From the NCBI RefSeq assembly GCF_003448965.1, contig NZ_QRGC01000013.1, positions 62,001-126,000 of the forward strand: a DNA stretch of 64,000 nt, given 5' to 3'. Positions 25,539 to 34,669 of this stretch are shown in pieces. The stretch comes from Oceanicella sp. SM1341. GTDB lineage: Bacteria; Pseudomonadota; Alphaproteobacteria; Rhodobacterales; Rhodobacteraceae. Position 1 is the stretch's first letter. Each line of letters starts with the position of its first letter. The translations under genes were made by a program, and so were the position numbers. The notes under the pieces were generated by a model, which saw nothing but the letters and a program-made list of their open reading frames with translations, was not told the DNA's origin and searched no databases.

Positions 25539-26283
25539 GGGACTGCTCTTTCCTCTGTTCCGTGGGGGAGGGGCCGCGCCCTCTTGTCGGTGCGATGATC
25601 CGCCGGCGGAGGCCGCGCGGGCGGGCGCGGGGCCGCCCCGGGGCGCAGCCTCCGAGAGAAGCGCGCCCGCGTTAAGAAACCGTGCCGTGGCAGGGGAGGG
25701 GGAAGCGGGGCAGGAGGGCGGCGGAGGGCCTGGCTTCCGCGCCGGCGTCCTCGGCTGAAGACGCAGCATGTGCCCCACACCGCACGTGATCGACAGTCTG
25801 TCGCCCGAACGCAACGAACTCTCTGTCATGCCTCCCCCAGGGCATTCCGGCCGGGGCGCACCGCCGGATGGTGCCGGCGCTGGCACCGGCCCTGCGGCAG
25901 ATGCCCCGAGTTTACAGATAATCTCCGGAGTGGCGCGTACATGACTGAAATCATTACCCCGTCGGCCGCAACGAGACTGCTTGAACGCCGACCTTATAGA
26001 AAAAAACTCAACTGCTGCCCAGAAAATTCGCGGGCTTCCGACAATTCCTGCAATGCTGTGACAATCGGGCGGAACGCCCCTGAAGTGGTGATATGCGCGA
26101 AGATTATGACAGAAATCGGGCCGTTTCGACCATTTTTGCCTGTCGCAGGGCGATTTTGTGCGCTGCAGTGACTTCCGGGAGAACGGCCTGCGTCGGACAC
26201 CACTTCAGGTTGCGCTGTGCACGCCCCGCGTGTTGCGGCGATGCATCATGCGGGCCCCCCGGGGCGGGCCAGCGCGAATCGAA
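25539..26283. other. Intergenic region upstream of the cellulose operon
   Basis: About 745 bases without a credible gene, between the beta-barrel protein gene and bcsN (both minus strand). The middle (25900-26160) is noticeably richer in A+T than the rest of the window, as expected of a promoter/regulatory region for bcsNABZ. It contains a 12-bp inverted repeat pair (26079-26090 and 26198-26209). I could not place a confident -10/-35. Confidence 0.55.
26079..26209. repeat. 12-bp inverted repeat pair 107 bp apart
   Basis: CCTGAAGTGGTG at 26079-26090 and its exact reverse complement CACCACTTCAGG at 26198-26209, in the A+T-richer part of the bcs upstream region. This could be a pair of operator half-sites for a looping regulator or the ends of a small decayed element. 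Function unknown. Confidence 0.6.
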
Positions 26284-26997
26284 TCAGAACTCCACCCAGT
26301 TCGAGAGCTTCACGCCCACATCGGTGTCGCCGTGCAGGCCGATGTTCACGCCCAGCACGATGCGGCTGCTGTCGCTCACCCGATAGCCCACCGAGGGTTC
26401 GAGCTTCACGTAGGTTCCGCCGTCGGTGATACGGGTGTTCTGGAGCTGGGCCAGCACCATCCAGCGCTCGGTCGGGCGCAGGCCCAGGGTGGCGTCGAGC
26501 TTCAGGATGAGCCCGTCCTCCGGCGGGTTGAATTCCACCGAGCTCTCGATCCCCATCCAGCCGCCGCCCCAGGCGGTCTCGAAGCCGCGGCCCCAGGAGG
26601 CGCCGGGGCGCAGGCGGGCCGAGCTGCCCTCGTCCTCGTCGTGGCGCATGCCGGCGCCGAAGGACAGGGCGAAGACGTCGCGCTCGCCCTGCCAGAGGGT
26701 GCGGCGCAGGAAGACGATGCCGGTGGTCTCGCCGAAATCGCCCGGCGCATGCGCGAGATCGAGCCCCGCGGTCCAGTGCTCGGTGATGCCGTATTCGCCG
26801 TATAGCTCCACGCGCGAGCCGAACTCGGTGCGCGGCAGCGGAAACTCCTCGGCCGGCGAGCCGATGAGGGCGGAGAGCGAGAGGAATGCCTGTCCCTCTC
26901 CGCGCGGCCAGGCCCCGCCGAGAACCGGCCCCGCCAGCGGCAGGACGAGCAGCAGCCCGAGGCCGAGGCGCGCGAAGGTGATGCTGGACCGTGACAT
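26284..26997 (-). CDS. Secreted outer-membrane beta-barrel candidate
   Basis: A 237-residue protein of no family I can name. It starts with a signal peptide (MSRSSITFARLGLGLLLVLPLAGPVLGG). The remainder is built of alternating amphipathic strands (RVELYGEYGITEHWTAGLDL ... MVLAQLQNTRI ... YVKLEPSVGYRVSDSSRIVLG) and ends in an aromatic residue (VKLSNWVEF), the usual BAM-recognised beta-signal. This is the pattern of an 8-12-strand outer-membrane barrel. GGAAGGA precedes the ATG at 26997. Same strand as the downstream cellulose operon but 745 bases from it. Function unknown. Confidence 0.7.
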   Translation of the reverse strand: MSRSSITFARLGLGLLLVLPLAGPVLGGAWPRGEGQAFLSLSALIGSPAEEFPLPRTEFGSRVELYGEYGITEHWTAGLDLAHAPGDFGETTGIVFLRRTLWQGERDVFALSFGAGMRHDEDEGSSARLRPGASWGRGFETAWGGGWMGIESSVEFNPPEDGLILKLDATLGLRPTERWMVLAQLQNTRITDGGTYVKLEPSVGYRVSDSSRIVLGVNIGLHGDTDVGVKLSNWVEF

Positions 26998-27091
26998 GGC
27001 AATCCTTCCCCTGTTCGGGAAAGATTTCAGTGCATCATGGTTAAGGAAGTGTTGCGCGCCCCCCCCGCGGGGAGGGGCGCGGCGCCGGTTG

Positions 27092-29269
27092 TCAGAAGCT
27101 CTTCTTCTTCGACTGCCCGCGATAGGCGCGGGTGCCGCCGCGCCCGGCGGTGGAGCGGCCCGTGGCCTTCGGCGCCGAGGCCGCCTCCACGGCGGACTGG
27201 CGGGCCAGCGGATCGTCCGCCACGGCAAGTTCGACGGCCTCGAGCCGCTGGATCTCGTCGCGCAGCCGGGCGGCTTCCTCGAACTCGAGGTTCTCGGCCG
27301 CCTTCATCATGTCCTTGCGCAGCCCGTCGAGATGGGCCTGCAGGTTCGCCCCCACCAGCGGCTTGCCGCCGGTCTTCGCGGTGATGCGCGACTGGTCGGT
27401 GTCGCCGGCCCAGACCCCCTCGAGGATGTCCTCGACATTCTTGCGCACCGTCTCGGGCGTGATGCCGTGCTCGAGGTTGTAGGCCTGCTGCTTCTCGCGG
27501 CGGCGGTTGGTCTCGCCGATGGCGCGTTCCATCGAGCCGGTGATGCTGTCGGCATACATGATCACCCGGCCGTCGGCGTTGCGCGCGGCGCGGCCGATGG
27601 TCTGGACCAGCGAGGTCTCCGAGCGCAGGAAGCCCTCCTTGTCGGCATCGAGGATCGCCACCAGCGCGCATTCGGGGATGTCGAGCCCCTCGCGCAGCAG
27701 GTTGATGCCGATGAGCACGTCGAAGGCGCCGAGGCGCAGGTCACGCAGGATCTCGATGCGCTCCAGCGTGTCGATGTCCGAATGCATGTAGCGCACCCGG
27801 ATGCCCTGCTCGTGGAGGTATTCGGTGAGGTCCTCGGCCATGCGCTTGGTGAGCGTGGTCACCAGCGCGCGGTTGCCGGCGGCGGCCACCTTGCGCACCT
27901 CGTCGAGCAGGTCGTCGACCTGCATCGACACGGGCCGGATCTCGACCGGCGGGTCGATGAGCCCGGTGGGGCGGATCACCTGCTCGGCGAACACGCCGCC
28001 GGTCTGCTCCATCTCCCACTTGCCCGGCGTCGCCGATACGAAGACCGACTGCGGGCGCATCGCGTCCCATTCCTCGAACTTCAGGGGGCGGTTGTCCATG
28101 CACGACGGCAGGCGGAACCCGTGTTCGGCCAGCGTGAACTTGCGCCGGTAGTCGCCCTTGAACATGCCGCCGATCTGCGGGACCGAGACATGGCTCTCGT
28201 CGGCGAAGACGATCGCATTGTCGGGGATGTACTCGAACAGGGTGGGGGGCGGCTCGCCCGGCGCGCGGCCGGTGAGGTAGCGCGAGTAGTTCTCGATGCC
28301 GTTGCACACGCCGGTGGCCTCGAGCATCTCGATGTCGAAATTCGTGCGCTGCTCCAGCCGCTGGGCCTCCAGCAGCTTGCCCTCGGAGACGAACTGGTCG
28401 AGCCGGCGGCGCAGCTCCTCCTTGATGGATTTTATCGCCTGGTTGATCGTGGGGCGCGGGGTGACGTAGTGCGAGTTGGCGTAGATGCGGGTCTTGTCCA
28501 GCGTCGCGGTGCGCTCGCCGGTGAGGGGGTCGAACTCCTGGATCGCCTCCAGCTCCTCGCCGAAGAAGGAGAAGCGCCAGGCGCGGTCCTCGAGGTGGGC
28601 GGGCCAGAGCTCGACCGAATCGCCGCGCACCCGGAAGGAGCCGCGCTGGAAGGCCTGGTCGTTGCGCTTGTACTGCTGGGTGACGAGGTCGGCGAGGAAC
28701 TCGCGCTGGTCGTAATTCTTGCCGGTCACCAGCTCCTGGGTCATCGCGCCGTAGGTCTCGGCCGAGCCGATGCCGTAGATGCACGAGACCGAGGCGACGA
28801 TGATCACGTCGTCGCGCTCGAGCAGGGCCCGGGTGGCGGAGTGGCGCATCCGGTCGATCTGCTCGTTGATCTGGCTTTCCTTCTCGATGAACGTGTCGGT
28901 GCGCGGAACGTAGGCCTCCGGTTGGTAATAGTCGTAGTAGGACACGAAGTATTCCACGGCGTTGTAGGGGAAGAACCCCTTGAACTCGCCGTAGAGCTGG
29001 GCCGCGAGGGTCTTGTTGGGCGCGAGGATGATCGCCGGGCGCTGGGTGGCCTCGATGATCTTGGCCATGGTGAAGGTCTTGCCGGTGCCGGTGGCGCCGA
29101 GCAGCACCTGGTCGCGCTCGCCCGACTGCACGCCGGCCACGAGCTCGGCGATGGCGGTGGGCTGGTCGCCCGCCGGCTGGAAGGGTGATTCCATCACGAT
29201 CCGCTTGCCGCCCTCGGTCTTGAGGCGGTTCGGGTCCTGCGGAACGGTGGTCAGCGCGTCGATGAGCAT
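27092..29269 (-). CDS. uvrB: Excinuclease ABC subunit UvrB
   Basis: DNA-damage recognition helicase of nucleotide excision repair; receives lesions from UvrA and recruits UvrC. 725 residues, slightly long because of a basic C-terminal tail. Walker A GATGTGKT; the beta-hairpin [14 protein letters not shown]; helicase motifs DESHVSVPQ and TIGRAARN; C-terminal UVR (UvrC-binding) motif [20 protein letters not shown] start at 29269. No clear LexA box was recognised upstream. Confidence 0.98.
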   Translation of the reverse strand: MLIDALTTVPQDPNRLKTEGGKRIVMESPFQPAGDQPTAIAELVAGVQSGERDQVLLGATGTGKTFTMAKIIEATQRPAIILAPNKTLAAQLYGEFKGFFPYNAVEYFVSYYDYYQPEAYVPRTDTFIEKESQINEQIDRMRHSATRALLERDDVIIVASVSCIYGIGSAETYGAMTQELVTGKNYDQREFLADLVTQQYKRNDQAFQRGSFRVRGDSVELWPAHLEDRAWRFSFFGEELEAIQEFDPLTGERTATLDKTRIYANSHYVTPRPTINQAIKSIKEELRRRLDQFVSEGKLLEAQRLEQRTNFDIEMLEATGVCNGIENYSRYLTGRAPGEPPPTLFEYIPDNAIVFADESHVSVPQIGGMFKGDYRRKFTLAEHGFRLPSCMDNRPLKFEEWDAMRPQSVFVSATPGKWEMEQTGGVFAEQVIRPTGLIDPPVEIRPVSMQVDDLLDEVRKVAAAGNRALVTTLTKRMAEDLTEYLHEQGIRVRYMHSDIDTLERIEILRDLRLGAFDVLIGINLLREGLDIPECALVAILDADKEGFLRSETSLVQTIGRAARNADGRVIMYADSITGSMERAIGETNRRREKQQAYNLEHGITPETVRKNVEDILEGVWAGDTDQSRITAKTGGKPLVGANLQAHLDGLRKDMMKAAENLEFEEAARLRDEIQRLEAVELAVADDPLARQSAVEAASAPKATGRSTAGRGGTRAYRGQSKKKSF

Positions 29270-29715
29270 GGTTTGTTAACTCCTCCGGCCCATTCTGCCG
29301 CTGACCGGGCGAGTTTCAACTCGATTCACCGGCAATTCCCCATGAAACCACAGGTTGAGCACGCAGAAAGTTTTTCAATTTTTTGGGAAGTTTTCTCTTG
29401 CAAGGTGTGAAGATCGCGGTGTATCAAGATGGGGCAAGCAGCAAGAGAAGGTCACCGGTCGGTCGCAGCACCACCCACCCCACCCCTCGCTCCCTCGCGG
29501 TCGGCCGGTGATCCCTCGCTTCGCACTTCCCCCCCCTGACATCCCTTTCCCGCATGGCCCTTCCCGATTGGTCAGCCCTGCATATAGTGCCTCGCGCGCG
29601 AGGTTGCAGTGCTGCACGCCGGCCGCATGGGTGAGGGGGCTTCGCCGCCGCGGTATTGCTTCGGAAACGGCTTTGCGAGATAACCCGGATGACAAGGCCA
29701 AGGAGAGGTTGCCGC
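29270..29715. other. Divergent intergenic region between uvrB and the complex I subunit
   Basis: About 446 bases containing the promoters of both divergent genes. There is an A+T-rich patch at 29365-29400 (gaaagtttttcaattttttggg) on the uvrB side and a TATAGT at about 29583-29588 on the other. No gene, RNA or repeat recognised. Confidence 0.5.
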
Positions 29716-30027
29716 ATGCTCGCCCGCATCTACAAGCCAGCCCGCAACGCCATGCAGTCCGGCATGGCCAAGACCCGTGACTGGGTTCTGGAATTCGCTC
29801 CGGAAGACCCGAAGCGGGTGGACCCGCTGATGGGCTGGCAGGGCTCGGGGGACATGCGCTCCCAGGTGCGCATGAGCTTCGAGAGCAAGGAAGCCGCGAT
29901 CGACTATGCCGAGCGCAACGGCATCCCCTTCCAGGTGCAGGAGCCCAAGCCGCGCAAGGCCAACATCCGCCCCCGCGGCTACGGCGAGAACTTCGCCCAC
30001 AACCGCCGCGGCGCCTGGACCCACTGA
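29716..30027 (+). CDS. NDUFS4-like complex I accessory subunit
   Basis: A 103-residue homologue of the 18-kDa (NDUFS4/AQDQ) accessory subunit of respiratory NADH:ubiquinone oxidoreductase, found in alphaproteobacteria and mitochondria. Family landmarks: [62 protein letters not shown] and [15 protein letters not shown]. It sits at the N-module/Q-module interface on the cytoplasmic side. ATG 29716 is chosen because of AAGGAGAGG 7 bases upstream. It is not linked to the nuo operon. Confidence 0.93.
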   Translation: MLARIYKPARNAMQSGMAKTRDWVLEFAPEDPKRVDPLMGWQGSGDMRSQVRMSFESKEAAIDYAERNGIPFQVQEPKPRKANIRPRGYGENFAHNRRGAWTH

Positions 30028-30197
30028 TCCCCCCGTAAATCGCGATCACGTTGTGGCCGGACAGGCCACGAGATCCGGCCGGAGGCTGGTCCGAAGGGGC
30101 TGGCCGCTTCTTGTCGGCCCCTCGGCTGTGGTTCCTGAGAGCGGGCCGGTGAAGCGCTTCGGCCACGCGGTTTCGGATGGTCCCGGCCCGCGCCTCG

Positions 30198-31085
30198 TCA
30201 GGCGCCCGGGTCTGCGCCGATCCAGTCGAGGAAGACCGCAAGCCGCCGCAGCCCGGACACACGGGTCAGATACAGCGCCGTGATGTCCAGCGGGGCGGCA
30301 AGCAAGCGGTCGGTGAACAGCGGGACAAGGCGGCCGGCGGCGATGTCCTCGGCCACCATGAACTCCGACAACCGTGCGATGCCCATGCCGCCGAGGATGA
30401 GGCTGCGCACCGCCTCTCCGTTCTCGGCGTGAACCGAGGCAGGCACGATGACCGGCGCCCTGATCCCGTCGAAGCGCAACGTGTTGATGTGCTGTGGCGA
30501 GGTGAAGCGGACCTGGGTGAGCCGGGAGAGGTCCTCCGGCTGCTCGGGCCAGCCCTTCCTGTCAAGATAGTCGGGCGCGGCCACCAGCCGCCACGGCGCC
30601 TTGCCGAGGGGGCGCTGCAGCAGCTCGCTGTCGGACAGCGGGCCGAAGCGGATCGCGACATCGGCATGGCTGTCGATCAGGTCGACGGGCCGGTCCGTCA
30701 TGTCGAGCGTGACCTCGACATCGGGATAGAGCGCATGGAATTCCGCCAGACGCGGGGCGATCACATGCAATGTGAACCCCACCGGCGCATTCACCCTCAG
30801 GGGCCCGCGCGGCGCACTGCCCCGGGCGGCCAGATCCGCCAGCGCCTCGGTCCGCGTGACGATGTCCTGGGCCGCGGCCAGCAGGTCCCGTCCCTCCGGC
30901 GTCAGTTCGATGGCCCTTGTGCTGCGCCGCAGGAGTGTGACGCCCAGCAGCCCCTCCAGCCGGCTGACCGTCCGGCTGAGCGTCGACGGGGCGACGCCGA
31001 GGTGGCGCCCGGCCTCGGCAAATCCGCCGGCCTCGATCACCGCGACGAAGGCGGCCAGTTCCCTGGTCTGGGGTAATTCGTGCAT
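30198..31085 (-). CDS. LysR-family transcriptional regulator
   Basis: A 295-residue LysR regulator. The N-terminal winged helix-turn-helix (residues ~8-65) includes AAFVAVIEAGGFAEAGRHL and APSTLSRTVSRLE. The rest is a periplasmic-binding-like effector domain (~90-290), of the group that recognises NAPVGFTLHVIAPRL. It is divergent from an MFS exporter with 90 bases between them, the classic arrangement of a regulator controlling the divergent operon, here probably MFS plus aldo-keto reductase. The inducer is unknown. Confidence 0.9.
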   Translation of the reverse strand: MHELPQTRELAAFVAVIEAGGFAEAGRHLGVAPSTLSRTVSRLEGLLGVTLLRRSTRAIELTPEGRDLLAAAQDIVTRTEALADLAARGSAPRGPLRVNAPVGFTLHVIAPRLAEFHALYPDVEVTLDMTDRPVDLIDSHADVAIRFGPLSDSELLQRPLGKAPWRLVAAPDYLDRKGWPEQPEDLSRLTQVRFTSPQHINTLRFDGIRAPVIVPASVHAENGEAVRSLILGGMGIARLSEFMVAEDIAAGRLVPLFTDRLLAAPLDITALYLTRVSGLRRLAVFLDWIGADPGA

Positions 31086-31175
31086 TTCGCGCAACGAGCC
31101 TTTGCCAAGCTGTCTGTTCACGCAAAAGCGTAGCGGAGCCATCTTGCCGACGAAAGTCGAAACAGGAGACCTCCC

Positions 31176-32354
31176 ATGCCCCTTGCTCTCTGGGCGCTGA
31201 CCATCAGCGCCTTCGCCGTCGGCACGACAGAATTCGTGATCGTCGGCCTCATCCCGACCATTGCCGCCGATCTTGGCGTGTCGCTGCCGTCGGCGGGCCT
31301 TCTGGTCAGCGTCTACGCGCTCGGCGTCACCATCGGGGCGCCGGTGCTGACGGCGCTCGCGGGGCGTGTCCCGCGCAAGACCCTGCTGCTGGCCCTGCTG
31401 GCGCTGTTCATCGCCGGAAATGCCTTCGCGGCCGTCGCTCCCGGCTACGACAGCCTGCTGGCCGCGCGGTTCATCACCGGGCTGGCGCATGGCGTCTTCT
31501 TCGCCATCGCCTCGACCATCGCCACCAGCCTCGTGGATCGATCCCGGGAAAGCTCGGCCATCGCGCTGGTCTTCCTGGGGCTGACCGTCGCGCTGGTGAC
31601 CGGCGTGCCGCTTGGCACCTGGATCGGTCAGCTCTTCGGCTGGCAGTCGGCCTTCCTCGGCGTGGTGGTGCTGGGCATGATCGGGCTGGTGGCCTCGGTC
31701 CTGCTGGTGCCGTCCGACCTCCGGCAGGGTGCTGCGCCCGGCCTGCGGGCGCAGGCGCGGGTGCTGACCTCGCCGCGACTGCTGCTGATCTATCTGATCA
31801 CCGCGGTCGGATATGGCGGCAACTTCATCGCCTTCACGTATCTCGCGCCGATGCTGACCGAGGTGACCGGCCTCGGCGCCGGGGCGGTCAGCCTGGTGAT
31901 CCTGCTCTACGGCGCCTCCGTTGCGGTGGGCAACATCCTGGGCGGCAAGCTGGCCGACCGCCTGGGCGCGGTGCCCGCGCTGACGGTGATCTTCAGCGGG
32001 CTGACGGTGGTGCTGCTGGCCCTTGGCCTGGTGCTGACCTCGCCCGTGGCGACGATCGTCGTGATCGCGATCTGGGGCGGCTTCGCCTTCGCCAACGTCC
32101 CGCCGCTGCAGGTCTATACCGTGCAGATCGCTCGCGAAGTGGCGCCTGACGCCATCGACGTGGCCTCGGGCCTCAACATCGGCGCCTTCAACCTGGGCAT
32201 CGCTCTCGGCGCCTGGGCCGGCGGCCTGATCGTCGCGGGCCTGGGCCTCGGGGCCGCCCCGTATCTCGGTGCCGTTGCCGTCGCCCTCGGCGTGCTGCTG
32301 ACCCGGCTGTCCGGTCGTCTCGACCGGGCCGTATCCCCCGTCCCCGCGGAATGA
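31176..32354 (+). CDS. MFS transporter, AraJ/DHA1-type exporter
   Basis: A 392-residue inner-membrane transporter with 12 predicted helices. It begins MPLALWALTISAFAVGTTEFVIVGLIPTI, the signature of the AraJ/YdhP/SotB-like DHA1 group that exports small molecules, sugars or drugs. The cytoplasmic loop GRVPRKTLLL matches the MFS loop 2-3 motif. Shine-Dalgarno AGGAGA. It lies between a divergent LysR gene and a downstream aldo-keto reductase, forming a regulator/exporter/enzyme cassette. Substrate unknown. Confidence 0.9.
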   Translation: MPLALWALTISAFAVGTTEFVIVGLIPTIAADLGVSLPSAGLLVSVYALGVTIGAPVLTALAGRVPRKTLLLALLALFIAGNAFAAVAPGYDSLLAARFITGLAHGVFFAIASTIATSLVDRSRESSAIALVFLGLTVALVTGVPLGTWIGQLFGWQSAFLGVVVLGMIGLVASVLLVPSDLRQGAAPGLRAQARVLTSPRLLLIYLITAVGYGGNFIAFTYLAPMLTEVTGLGAGAVSLVILLYGASVAVGNILGGKLADRLGAVPALTVIFSGLTVVLLALGLVLTSPVATIVVIAIWGGFAFANVPPLQVYTVQIAREVAPDAIDVASGLNIGAFNLGIALGAWAGGLIVAGLGLGAAPYLGAVAVALGVLLTRLSGRLDRAVSPVPAE

Positions 32355-32367
32355 AAGGACCAACCTC

Positions 32368-33192
32368 ATGACCATTCGCAGGATCGGCCCCGCCGGCATC
32401 CCCTCGCTCGGCCTCGGCACCTTCCGCATGAAGCCCGGCGAGGCGCGTGAGATGACGCTGGCCGCCCTGGCCGAAGGCTATCGCCACATCGACACCGCCC
32501 AGGCCTATGAGAACGAGGCCGAGGTGGGGGAGGGACTGCGCGCCTCGCCAGTGCCGCGCAGCGAGGTCTTCGTCACGACGAAGATCCTGCCGAAGGACTT
32601 TGCCGCGGGCGACTTCCGCAAGGCGGCGGAGGCATCGCTGAAGGCGCTCGGCACCGACTACATCGACCTGCTGCTGCTGCACTGGCCGTCGAAGGAGGTG
32701 CCGCTGGCGGAAACGCTGCCCGTGCTGGATGCGTTGATCGCGGAGGGCAAGCTGCGCTTCGGGGGTGTCTCGAACTTCACCATCCCGATGCTGACGGAGG
32801 CCGCCGAAATCCTAAGCGCGCCGCTGGCTGCCAATCAGGTGGAGATGCATCCGTTCATCGACCAGACCAGGCTGCGGGCGTTCCAGTCGGCGAGGGGCAT
32901 CCCCCTCGAGGCCTACGCGCCGCTGGCGCAGGGCAGGGTGACGGAGGCGCCCGAGCTGGCCGAAATCGCCGAGGTGCACGACACCAGCGCGGCCGCGATC
33001 GCCCTGGCCTGGCTGCTGCACAAGCCCGGGACGGTGGCCCTGCCGAAGACCGCGAAGACCGCGCGCCTGGCGGGCAACCTCGCCGCGTCCGGGATCACCC
33101 TGAGCGGGGAGGAGATCGCCCGGATCGACGCGCTGGCGCGCCCGGACGGACGTATCGTGTCGCCCCCGGGGCTGGCGCCCGACTGGGACTGA
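32368..33192 (+). CDS. Aldo/keto reductase
   Basis: A 274-residue NADPH-dependent (beta/alpha)8 oxidoreductase, 2,5-diketo-gluconate-reductase-like group. The catalytic tetrad is visible: Asp and Tyr in HIDTAQAYENE, Lys in TTKILPKD, His in LLLLHWPSKEVP. Starts 13 bases after the MFS gene with AAAGGA upstream, so clearly cotranscribed. Probably reduces an aldehyde or ketone whose export or detoxification involves the transporter; that link is inference. Confidence 0.92.
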   Translation: MTIRRIGPAGIPSLGLGTFRMKPGEAREMTLAALAEGYRHIDTAQAYENEAEVGEGLRASPVPRSEVFVTTKILPKDFAAGDFRKAAEASLKALGTDYIDLLLLHWPSKEVPLAETLPVLDALIAEGKLRFGGVSNFTIPMLTEAAEILSAPLAANQVEMHPFIDQTRLRAFQSARGIPLEAYAPLAQGRVTEAPELAEIAEVHDTSAAAIALAWLLHKPGTVALPKTAKTARLAGNLAASGITLSGEEIARIDALARPDGRIVSPPGLAPDWD

Positions 33193-34093
33193 CCGGCCCC
33201 GGACCCATGCGCCGTCTCATCCCGACGCCCGGCCCGGCATCTCCGGGTCGGGCGGCTCCGGCAGTGCCGGGCATCTCCCTCGTGTCGGCAAGGGAAGCCC
33301 CGCCTGGCCCTGCAGCCTGCGGATACGTGAGCCGAATCCGTTGCCCCCGGCCAAGGCCTGCAAACACTGCATCCGGTCGTTGCCACGCGTCGCGGAAACC
33401 GCGAGACGCCCTCGGGTAGGTGCATCCTCGGGATCGGCGACGCCCCGGCCGTATCGTCGAGGCGGCTGATCGCCCCGACCGGGGGGCTGGTGCCCGCGCT
33501 CGAGCGGACGGGCGGCCCTTTCAGATGGGCGTGCCCGCGGCGGACGTGTGTCCTGCCAAGCTCGGGGCGCGGGTGCTGGCCACGGCCGCGCGCGAGGTGG
33601 CTCGCGATGTCTCCGTTCATCCCCTCCGACCCCTCGGGATCACACGTTGATGCTGATCGACTTCCAGCCCCGGATGCTCTTCGCGACACGTTCGACCGGC
33701 GCGGCCCTGCTGCGCGCCAAGGTGGCCCTCATAGCGCGCGCCGGCGCCGGCTTCGGCGTGCCGACGATCCTGGCCATCCGTGGTCGGAGGGACCTTCTCC
33801 GGCCGGATGATCGACGAGGCGGCCGGACCGTTTCCCGGTCAGCCTGCTCCCGGGCCGCAACCGGCGGAGACAACCCGTCGGCAGCACGAAGTTTCCGGGC
33901 AGCATGGAAACACCTCTGCCCGGACCTACATCCCCCGGCACCGCGCCACGGCGCGGCGGAGCTTCGCAGGCGGTCGGGGCCCGGTCGGCACGGCCCGGGC
34001 TTCGCGTGCGAGAAATGGCGTTGATCGGCGGCCGCTGCCGGTTCAGGCTGCGCGTCAGTTCCGGGCAGGGGCCGGAGCCATCGGGAGGGGCGG
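33193..34093. other. Gene-poor region with a gene remnant
   Basis: About 900 bases between the aldo-keto reductase and the RibD-C/DHFR-like gene with no intact gene. The right half carries the remains of an isochorismatase-family hydrolase. The left half (33193-33640) shows no recognisable coding signal on either strand. Confidence 0.6.
33650..33870 (+). pseudogene. Isochorismatase-family hydrolase remnant
   Basis: From ATG 33650 the reading LIDFQPRMLFATRS ... RAKVALIARAGAGFGVPTIL is the N-terminus of a cysteine-hydrolase/isochorismatase-like protein (catalytic Asp in IDFQ). Near 33775-33785 the homology jumps frame to VVGGTFSGRMIDEAAGPFPGQ, which corresponds to the next conserved block of the same family. 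After about 33870 I can follow it in no frame. The Cys-containing C-terminal half is lost. It may belong to the adjacent LysR/MFS/AKR cassette. Confidence 0.6.
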
Positions 34094-34630
34094 ATGATCG
34101 CCGGACATGTCTTCATCGCCACCAGCCTCGACGGGTTCATCGCCCGGACCGACGGCAGCATCGACTGGCTGGAGCCGGTCCAGAACCCGGAGGAGGACTA
34201 CGGCTTCGCCGCCTTTGCCGCCGGGATGGACGGCGTGGTGATGGGCCGGGCCACCTTCGAGACCGTGCTGGGCTTCGGCGAATGGCCCTATGAGCAGCCG
34301 GTGATCGTGCTCTCGCGCAGCCTGCGCGACGTCGCGGTGCCCGAGGGGCTGGAGGGCCGGCTGAGCTTCAGGGCCGCCACGCCGGAAGCGGTGTTCGCCG
34401 GGCTGGCGCGCCGCGGCTGGAGCCGGGTCTGGGTGGATGGCGGCCAGGTGGTGCAGTCCTTCCTGCGCGAGGGGCTGATCGAGGAGATCACCGTCTCGCG
34501 CATCCCGGTGCTGCTGGGCGAGGGCATCCCGCTGTTCGGCAGCCTGCCGGCGGACATCCGGCTCGAGCATCTCGAGACGCGGGCCTTCCCCTCCGGCCTC
34601 GTGCAGTCGCGCTACCGCTGCGTGCGCTAG
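34094..34630 (+). CDS. RibD C-terminal/dihydrofolate reductase-like protein
   Basis: A 178-residue protein of the DHFR/RibD-C fold: VFIATSLDGFIARTDGSIDWL at the N-terminus, VVMGRATFETVLGFGEWPY in the middle and VWVDGGQVVQSFLREGLIEEITVSRIPVLLGEGIPLFG near the end. Such stand-alone proteins reduce pterin- or pyrimidine-like substrates with NADPH, but the physiological substrate is unknown and the group is not true FolA. Ribosome site GGGAGGGG just before the ATG. Convergent with serS. Confidence 0.87.
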   Translation: MIAGHVFIATSLDGFIARTDGSIDWLEPVQNPEEDYGFAAFAAGMDGVVMGRATFETVLGFGEWPYEQPVIVLSRSLRDVAVPEGLEGRLSFRAATPEAVFAGLARRGWSRVWVDGGQVVQSFLREGLIEEITVSRIPVLLGEGIPLFGSLPADIRLEHLETRAFPSGLVQSRYRCVR

Positions 34631-34669
34631 GGGCGCGGCCCCGGGGCAGGGGCCACGCCGCGAGCCCGC

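Noticed and set aside
27001-29269. LexA/SOS box in front of uvrB
   Set aside because: I searched 29270-29400 for GTTC-N7-GTTC or GAAC-N7-GAAC type boxes and saw no convincing match.
29560-29700. Possible small RNA or tRNA upstream of the complex I subunit
   Set aside because: I looked for a T-loop/acceptor pattern and found none. The region fits a simple promoter.
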